From Gautieria morchelliformis (lineage: Eukaryota > Basidiomycota > Agaricomycetes > Gomphales > Gomphaceae), in contig WHVA01000268.1 of NCBI GenBank assembly GCA_015179125.1, forward strand, positions 1 to 64,000: a DNA stretch of 64,000 bases, in the 5' to 3' direction. Below are positions 57,695-64,000 of the stretch, in pieces (position 1 is the stretch's first letter; each line of letters starts with the position of its first letter). A program made the translations under genes and the position numbers. Below the pieces are notes generated by a model. The model saw nothing but the letters and a program-made list of their open reading frames with translations, searched no databases and was not told where the DNA came from.

Positions 57695-58145
57695 TAGTGT
57701 TCTGCAAAGCCTGGCCACTGCAACAGCTAAGCTGGAGCCAAGCCACCAAAAGCCAGGCCATGCCTGGCCAAAGCTGTCCTGAGTCCAGGAGCTAGGACCC
57801 AGCCTGGGTTTTAGAGAGCCCAAGCCGAGCCCTGAAGCCGTGGCTCAAGCACTTACCTGTGCTGCACTCCAAATGTGGACTCAAGACACACATGTTTGGG
57901 TCAATGTCATTGACCTCTCCAGTAATTGTGAGCTCATGGAGTGGGAGAGTGACTTCAAAGGGATATGTGAGTATGTAGAATACAACTAACTTACTTAAAG
58001 TACATAAGATTTTGGGTTCGGTGTCGCATCCCCTCAAATGATGTGCCCACCCCTGAGCCCTGGCAGAAGCTGGGCTGAGCCAGAGCCACCATGGGACAAG
58101 CCAAAGCCATGGCTTTTGGGCCAAGCTGGGCTGTTCAGAACACTA
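57695..58145. repeat. MITE-like family H, complete-looking copy (451 bp)
   Basis: Ends TAGTGTTCTG and CAGAACACTA form a perfect 10-bp inverted repeat. The interior is rich in GCCAAGCC/GGCTTGG words and contains the block GGTGTCGCATCCCCTCAAAT shared with the copy at 50815. No frame of note. Confidence 0.72.
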
Positions 58146-58289
58146 GAGATGCAAGAGTAAATGAAGAAGAGGAAAGCAAGGGAAGGAGTGCGCTGATGTT
58201 TTTCTCAATGGACCAATCGATGAATTTATCAAGCACCAAGTATGATAAGGGCAAGAGGGATGCAGCCCTACTCACAGACACAGAAACAA

Positions 58290-58876
58290 TTGCACACATG
58301 GGATGGATCTTGAGGGGGAGACAGTGTTCATGGCATTGGAAGAGGACGAGCCTGACAGGTACAAAGAGGCGACAAGGACAGACAACACTGAGGAGTCTGA
58401 TCAGATGGCCACCCAATGCAAGCATAATTGGCAGCATGCAACTTTCGAGTCGATCACAATTATCCTGGGCAATCCAATGAGTTTCAATCAAGATTTGATA
58501 GAAAAACAACAAGGTAGTGGCAGGTTACAACTGCATGAGGGGCGATGCACATTGCATAGTAACTAACATGCCATGTTTTCAACCTGACATGGTAAGTGGT
58601 GTCGACATGATGCTTGTATTTCAACGAGATTCAGTGCTCAAAGTCACTCACAGACCCAGAAGTCGAATACTACACTCCTTAATGATCCAACATACCCTCA
58701 CCCCCATTCTCATCAACAGTCCGCCACCTACCACATTCTCAGAAAGTAGCAATACAGCAGTCAATGCAGCATGAGACATCAAAGTGATTGAGGACTCCAC
58801 TTACCCCATGACAAGGCCGCCATCCACAGGCAAGCATCTCCGTATCCTAGACAAAATAGGAATACATTGAGCTTGA
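58290..58876 (+). pseudogene. Copia pol remnant
   Basis: The frame at 58303 reads MALEEDEPDRYKEATRTDNT, which fits the segment at the start of copia RT (EP-x-x-Y-x-E-A). At 58800-58865 the frame STGKHLRILDKIGIH matches the extreme C-terminus of copia pol (compare SPRVRILNERIGIY in the intact element). The RT and RNase H core are missing. A polypurine run GAGGGGGAG and TGTTGTAGCTATCAG follow, the likely 3' LTR start at about 58885. Confidence 0.65.
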
Positions 58877-58884
58877 GGGGGAGT

Positions 58885-59537
58885 GTTGTAGCTATCAGTT
58901 ATATTTTCGTATCAACATAATTCAGATCACTCTTGAGCACCTGAGTTCACCGAGGCGCACATACATGTGTATACATGAGTTACGAGTCAAGGCTACCCAG
59001 CGTGTGTGCTGGATTGCACGAGTCACCAAAGCTGAGCCAAGGCACCATACATGCAACAAGATCCAGGTACCAATACATCAGCCAAAACCAGAGATGCAGA
59101 CCCCAGCGCATTTGTAGGGATCCAGCTGCATAGTTCAACATCTATTTAGCCTGTATCAAGACTCCCATCCACAGTAGTATAAGTTGGATGCTATGTACTG
59201 TAGAAACATACATGAATCATCACCCATCCAGCTTCAAGTCCCAAGCCGCTGACATTCACCCAGTCGAGTCTTTGTTCCATCTCTCAAGTCAGCACACTCA
59301 AGCCAATGCACATGCTCCAAGTACTTCTGACATTATAATAACAAGAACAGATGTGTTGGCCATCTGCCATGATACCATAGCAGGGATCATGCCACTCATA
59401 TCAGATCTAAAGCATCAGATCTGCAGTTATTCTGATGTACATCGGAATGACCTGGTCCATACACCCATCCCTTTCTCAACATCAAAGGAGTGCTTCTTTT
59501 GGCTCACCAGGTGGGTTCATTCTAGAAGGGGAGGGTG
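58885..59537. other. Probable copia 3' LTR start, then unassigned DNA
   Basis: It begins TGTTGTAGCTATCAGTTATA after the polypurine tract. 58945-59075 matches 6680-6830. A frame at 59188-59520 (MLCTVETYMNHHPSSFKSQA, LAICHDTIAGIMPLISDLKH) is open but unrecognised and may be the Gag or linker end of a plus-strand element, because a purine-rich tract AGAAGGGGAGGG precedes LTR-D at 59538. Confidence 0.45.
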
Positions 59538-60226
59538 TAAGGGTGATTCTGGGAGGGGGGGGGGGGGGGGGGTCCACAAGACCCCACTGTATAGTTAGTG
59601 CATGGGAACCACCAGGCAGTCCCCAAGCTTAATCTTACCTTTACCTTACACTGTCACTACATAGCAGCAGAATACCACACATTGGTTGAGTTCTGTTGCC
59701 TATAAGGGCAACATAGGCAGATGCTCTACACTCAAGTGGCAAACTGGCGAAGGGGGATTCAAAGTAAGATAGAGAACTATATACATGACACAGACATAGC
59801 TGGAAAAGGGGGATCCAAAGAGAAAACTCTAAGGAACCCCTTCGTCACCTAACTATGACTATAAGTAAGCTTGGGCATGCTAGCGTGATCACAGAATGCC
59901 CGAGCTACATAAGCAATCAAGCCAGTGATAACAGGGCTGGACAGATAAGGAAGGAATGATGTCAGAAGGGGCTGGAACAGGAAGGGAAATAAACAGAACA
60001 CAAGACAGAAGGATGCCAAAGGCTAGGAGAAGCTCAGGGGCCACCAATAACACACTGCAATAATGTGCATGCCATGGTAATACGCAAGAGGCAATAATGC
60101 ACACTCGACAATGCACACTGCGATAATGTGCATTGTGACAATGCATATCACAATAAAGCAGTGTGTGATTGTGGTTCCCCTGACATTGCCCTTGTGATAC
60201 AAAGTACTAAGATCACTTCCTTTACA
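59538..60226 (+). mobile_element. LTR-D copy interrupted by LTR-B
   Basis: After the polypurine-like AGAAGGGGAGGG it starts TGTAAGGGTGATTCTGGG, contains an 18-G run, then matches LTR-D (CCCCACTGTATAGTTAGTGC…). It resumes after LTR-B with CTTGTGATAC and ends CACTTCCTTTACA. Confidence 0.65.
59701..60185 (-). mobile_element. Solo LTR-B (485 bp) with target duplication TTGCC
   Basis: It reads TATAAGGGCAACATAGG to GGTTCCCCTGACA on the plus strand. TTGCC occurs at 59696-59700 and 60186-60190. It is inserted within LTR-D. Confidence 0.92.
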
Positions 60227-60490
60227 GCCTGCTCCATCTCAGCCCTATTATCAACCCTGGCCTGCTGTTTCTTTTTGGCCTTGAGCTTGAGATCATCCTT
60301 GAATTTCTTCCTCCAGGCAACCTCAGCTTGCCTAGCCTCTTCGGCCTTCTTCTTATCCTTGGTTTGCTGCATGTGCACTTCCTTGCCTTGTGCTTCTTTA
60401 GCTTTTCTGTCATCCTCTGCCCTCTTCACCGCTGCCTCCTTGTGTTCTCGTGCAAGGCAACATTTCTCCTTCAGCTGTTGCTTCCCCTCA
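60227..60490 (-). pseudogene. Charged coiled-coil fragment, origin unclear
   Basis: The minus-strand frame reads VKRAEDDRKAKEAQGKEVHM, QQTKDKKKAEEARQAEVAWR and KKFKDDLKLKAKKKQQARVD, a long Lys/Glu/Arg helix with heptad-like spacing. Such tails occur at the C-terminus of pogo-type transposases and in some Gag proteins. Nothing nearby decides between these. Confidence 0.4.
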
Positions 60491-60504
60491 TTCTCGGGTC
60501 AGGT

Positions 60505-60790
60505 CTCAAGTATGACTGATGTTCTTAACAGACAACTGGGACAAACGCCTCCTGCTCGCAGAGTTCTAGTACAACAACCACATCTACTCCTTGACTCCAT
60601 TCATGCTTGACACTGGCTGGCACCATGGAAGCCTCACTCTCGGAAGCACAGTCGACATTCGTCAAGGCAAAGGATGACAATATGGGCTCAGTATTACAGC
60701 CAATGCCATGTCTCCGCCCCTGAGTACAATGTCAGTGATTCTGTCTTCCTCAACATGAGCGACATCCAGACACCATAACTGTAACCATAC
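60505..60790 (+). pseudogene. LTR-G end fragment and gypsy integrase C-terminal fragment
   Basis: 60505-60530 matches the LTR-G terminus (CATGTTCTTAACA-like). Then, in shifting frames, DNWDKRLLLAEF, YNNHIYS, KAKDDNMGS and PEYNVSDSVFLNMSDIQTP. This order matches the end of the Ty3/gypsy integrase core and the linker after it (WxxxLPLAEFAYNN…AKAKDDMARYYN…YKVGDKVFLDASDIQT). Heavily degraded. Confidence 0.65.
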
Positions 60791-61139
60791 ACTTGCTGCT
60801 GTCCATGTTAGAGGCAGACAATACTGTATTGCCATCAATAATGAGAGATGAAAAGAATTCGGTGACTGTCAAGAAACAGCTCAAACACCTTAAAATTTTC
60901 TCTCCAGATTAAGAATAAACCTACAAGGAGCACCCCTGTTTGTATCATAGCGAGTGATTATTAGTCAATTGTTATTCGACTACTAGAGGGAATGCTGATG
61001 GCCCCTCGCTGAAAATTGAATCACACGCCCATGCACACTTTTGATAGGGCCGGCAACCTCAATGACCTCCTCTTTATGGCTGTCAGTGTCGGAAATGCGG
61101 ATAGGGTGCGATGAGAAAGACAGACGCAGACTTTTTCAC
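60791..61139. other. Unassigned sequence
   Basis: No supportable gene, element end or strong repeat. Confidence 0.5.
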
Positions 61140-61365
61140 TTATTAGTACATGTAACTACCTGTCTATTCTGGGTAAAGAGCTGGCTCCAGCGTCACCTGA
61201 GAAGCGCCCAAAAGCCCCAGCTTTCGGGCCCAGCTCTGGCTCTCTGGATCCAGGGATGGGACCATAATGCTGACCCTATAACGGCTTGGGCCCATCGTGG
61301 CTCGGTCTTTTAGTGGCCTGGCTCAGGCTAGGCCGGGGCTTTAGCAGGACTTGGAAAACACTAGA
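61140..61365. repeat. MITE-like family H copy
   Basis: It ends GCAGGACTTGGAAAACACTA after GGCTAGGCCGGGGC-type words; a partner terminus is not clear on the left. Confidence 0.5.
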
Positions 61366-62369
61366 TGCCAGCCATCAATATCTGCTAGACCTTCCAATGG
61401 TTGACTCCTGAATGACCCAAATGGTCTTTGGCAAAGGCCAGGACGTTCAGGAGTCAATGACATGTCGAATTGCCCATGGACCAGTAGTGGCAATCTGGAA
61501 CCGGACATCGCCAGGCATGTGACTTGGCGTGCTGGATGCACTCCGGAGTTGTCAAGACCTGAGCATCCCTTGCCCTCAACTGCTCCTCTTTTATGACTCG
61601 GAGCTCGCAAGTCAGTACTACTTCCACATTGTCCTTACCCACATCAGAGGTGAGCTCCAACCAACTGCCATTGTTGCTGTTGAGGCATTGCTTGTCAAGA
61701 GGGGTGAGAGGTGGAGGTGAAATGGAGGAGGCCTATGGGCATGGGATGAAGCAATATGAACCGGTGACCAGCTGTGGGGGGGCAGCTATGCAGTCCTCCA
61801 GGGCAGCATATATGTGTTGCCACCTATAGCTTGATGTGATTCATCACTTCATGGCAAGTGGTAGCAGTTGAGATTAGAGAGACAGACCCCCCAGAGAAGA
61901 AGGGATCACAAGACAGCAGCAACACAATGATGGGGGCAACAGAGCAGTAGCAGTGGGGACAGGGTTATCCAGGTGTATGGAAGGTCAAAAGTAAACTTCA
62001 AAAATGGTCTGAGATGGTGAAAACATTTGGCAGAGCTACAGTGTCTGACACTACTTTCCATACTCACAGTGGGACCAAATATTCTGCCATTTCACCTGTG
62101 CTTGTATTTTAAGTGTGAAAGTAGCTAGATGTGCTGTTCACACCAAAGTTCATTAATCAGCACCCACTGCCAAATTTTGGGGAAATTTCTGAATCTGCCT
62201 GGCAAGCAGAAGTGGAGTGGATACAGTGCAAGTGCAGAGATTGGGCTGAGCTGGCATGTGCAACCCTGACTGTGCCACTCAACATGGTCACCCTGCTGTG
62301 GCATGCTTGCTGATCCACACCAAGACTCAGTTATAATATAACTTGTATTATTTGTACTATCACACATCC
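61366..62369. other. Degraded sequence related in part to 8240-8480
   Basis: 61770-62010 contains the inverse of words found at 8240-8480 (for example ACACCTGGATAACCC). A minus-strand frame at 61454-61660 (TSDVGKDNVEVVLTCELRVI) is open but unrecognised; it could be gypsy pol. Nothing is called. Confidence 0.4.
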
Positions 62370-62592
62370 TGTTAACAATTTCCAGTGGTGGCGGTGGCCT
62401 GGACCTTCGGCCCAGGATCAGGTCACCTGGAGCCAGGAAAAGCTTTACCACATTGAACACTGGTTGAAGCTGAGCCATTGATGCATTCCTCCCAGCTCTC
62501 CAGACCACTATGAAGGGTCCAAGGTACAAGTGGGCAAGCTTAGCCAAGGGTTGAGTGGTATGGTTCGAGAGTGCGAAAAGTTGGACTTTCAT
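62370..62592 (-). pseudogene. Gypsy integrase C-terminal fragment
   Basis: The minus-strand frame reads KLAHLYLGPFIVVWRAGRNA, then LQPVFNVVKLFLAPGDLILG and RRSRPPPPLEIVN. This is the segment between integrase core and chromodomain in basidiomycete chromoviruses (KLAHRYLGPF…HPVFNVVKL…RPPPPE). A stop follows soon after and the chromodomain is not found here. Confidence 0.8.
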
Positions 62593-62984
62593 GAAGCTGA
62601 TCTTTCATGGAAGTTCAAATCTTTGCACTCTCATATTGAATCTGCCAGGGCTTCCCACTCATGGCTTCATATTATACTTGATGGCTTGACCGAAGGATAT
62701 GTTGTCGAGTGGTGGGATCTTCTTGTGTCTGAATGCGTAATTATGTACCTCAAGAAGGATTTGGATGTCAATGACAATTTGGGTGCATTCCCTTCCTCTT
62801 CCTTCCTCCCTCTCTTCTCATATATAGTACACTAAACTTTTAGCATAAAACAAGGTAATGTTATCGCATCCTTTGCATCTCCCCCTGTCCCTGTGTCTCT
62901 ATGCTCCGCTTCCTTCCAATCACTCGATAAACTTGCTACTCTAGTTACTCTACCAAATACATTACAGTTGTGCATGAGCCTAGT
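62593..62984. other. Unassigned sequence with an open frame
   Basis: A plus-strand frame (62530-62835) includes SWLHIILDGLTEGYVVEWWD and runs into a pyrimidine-rich tail. I do not recognise it and it overlaps the integrase fragment at its start, so no gene is called. Confidence 0.35.
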
Positions 62985-63145
62985 AAATACCTCACCTATA
63001 GGCTGGGGCTAAAGCTGGGCCAGGATGGGGCCAGGCTGGGACTTTGGCATTGGTTCAGGCCCTGAAATCAAGTGAGCCGGGACTGACCAAGCCAGACCTG
63101 AGCCATGGCTTTTGAGCCAGGACCGAGCCTGGAAAACACTACTGG
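62985..63145. repeat. MITE-like family H copy
   Basis: It contains AGCTGGGCCAGGATGGGGCC-like words and ends GAGCCTGGAAAACACTA, as in the copy at 61140. Confidence 0.5.
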
Positions 63146-64000
63146 CCTCAAGTCACCTGATTTGATCATCCGAGACACTTGAGGAGTGACATTGAGTGGA
63201 AACAGATGGTATCAATTTTGAAAGCTTGAGGGCTGACGACCATCGGGCATTGACATAACTTATATCTTCCCACTTGCCCCCTCCATGTGATATTGATGGC
63301 ATCACATGTGGCCACACACACTGGAGACATGGCAAAATTGCCTGACTTTGAAAATCAACTAGAAATTCTGAGGATTTTCCACATTTCTTCAAAATTTCCC
63401 AGTTCAGGAAATTGGATGAAAATTTAATGTTTTGTTAGCGTTTTTTTGCTGCAGGAAATCCTTCAAAAATTGTAAAATTATCACATAAAAATCTTCAAGA
63501 AACATTCAGGAAACATTGAATTCCTCTTCCATGAAACTAAATATTTAATAAAATTCTCCCAGTTAGGAAATTCTATAGAAACATTGATTTCTACAAGGTT
63601 TCCCTGTCAAATATTCAGGAAACCAACATTTTCAAAGAATTTCCATAGAATTTCCAAACTGAGGAAACTTTATTAAATATTTAGTTTCATAGAGGAGGAA
63701 ATTCAAAGTTCCCTGAGAGTTTCTTGAAGGTTTTGAGGTGATAATTTTACAAATTTTTAAGGATTTCCTGAAGTCAAAAAACTCTGACAAAACAATAAAA
63801 TTTTCATCCAATTTCCTGAGCTGGGAAATTTTTCAGAAATGTGGAATATCCTCAGGATTTCAAGTAGATTTCCAAAGTCAGGAAATTTTGCCATGTCTCC
63901 AGTGACAAGCCCAAACATTGAACATTCTTTCCATCATACTGTACCTTTCAAGTTGTTTAGCTGTCTAGTTTTGTGTTCATAGGTTGAAATTGCACCAAGC
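63146..64000. repeat. Copy of 6880-7190, split by a foldback element
   Basis: Outer parts 63150-63318 and 63905-64000 match the left copy (GATTTGATCATCCG…, TAGTTTTGTGTTCATAGGTT). CpGs of the left copy are mostly TG or CA here. Confidence 0.8.
63319..63904. mobile_element. Foldback (long inverted repeat) MITE, 586 bp
   Basis: Termini CACTGGAGACATGGCAAAAT and its reverse complement begin arms that pair, with scattered mismatches, almost to the centre (about 270 bp each, loop near 63600-63630). ACA flanks both sides (63316-63318, 63905-63907), and the empty site ACACAAGCCC is seen at about 7090. There is no coding capacity. A 3-bp duplication would suit PIF/Harbinger-type mobilisation, but the class is uncertain. 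Confidence 0.88.

Noticed and set aside
1..64000. CRISPR arrays, rRNA or tRNA genes, bacterial operons or ribosome binding sites
   Set aside because: None seen. Gene structure is eukaryotic with introns, and repeats are transposon-derived. A tRNA scan was not possible by eye over the full window, so single tRNA genes cannot be fully excluded.

Overview
The window looks like a repeat-laden stretch of a basidiomycete (agaricomycete-type) fungal genome. Support comes from short GT-AG introns of about 50-70 nt, a split CAF-1 subunit gene, DUF6533-like membrane protein genes (a family typical of basidiomycetes), and a mix of Ty3/gypsy chromovirus, Ty1/copia, LINE and pogo elements. Species cannot be named from the sequence.

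Only two ordinary host genes look intact, both near the left edge: a CAC2/CHAF1B-like chromatin assembly factor subunit (1742-4328, six exons) and an SGNH-hydrolase-like esterase (4618-5974, six exons). The junction between them (CAC2 3' end plus esterase 5' end) is duplicated at about 9149-9986 as a pseudogene. Two DUF6533-like genes (19670-21423 minus, 52048-53799 plus) lie in a large inverted duplication, with a third copy reduced to its last exon (46953-47282).

Most of the rest is nested transposon wreckage. 9988-18895: scrambled gypsy family C, then gypsy family B on the minus strand split by another gypsy fragment and by solo LTRs. 18896-26006: DUF6533 copy, an AT-rich zone and duplicated segments. 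26346-35400: a LINE with ORF1, an APE endonuclease-RT-RNase H ORF2 and a solo LTR inside its RT. 35400-42940: a pogo-type transposase gene on the minus strand, split by LTR-D, by LTR-A and by an almost intact copia element. 42946-49240: more gypsy C and solo LTRs. 49237-53800: a GC-rich unit and the second DUF6533 gene. 53864-64000: chromovirus, gypsy and copia fragments, small MITE-like repeats and a near-perfect 586-bp foldback element.

I name LTR families locally: A (TGTCA...TGACA, ~960-1270 bp, four complete solo copies with exact 5-bp target duplications), B (gypsy B), C (chromovirus C), D, E and G.

The most unusual object is the copia element at 37864-42739. Its 5' LTR has been replaced by a perfect 81-bp inverted repeat of the LTR's own 3' end, so U5 ends lie at both termini, yet it is flanked by a clean 5-bp target duplication (CCTGC). 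This suggests that a snap-back reverse transcription product was integrated. Other notable points are CpG-biased decay between duplicated segments, further long hairpins, and two elements inserted at adjacent 5-bp targets in one transposase gene. All calls come from reading motifs, and no database search was possible.
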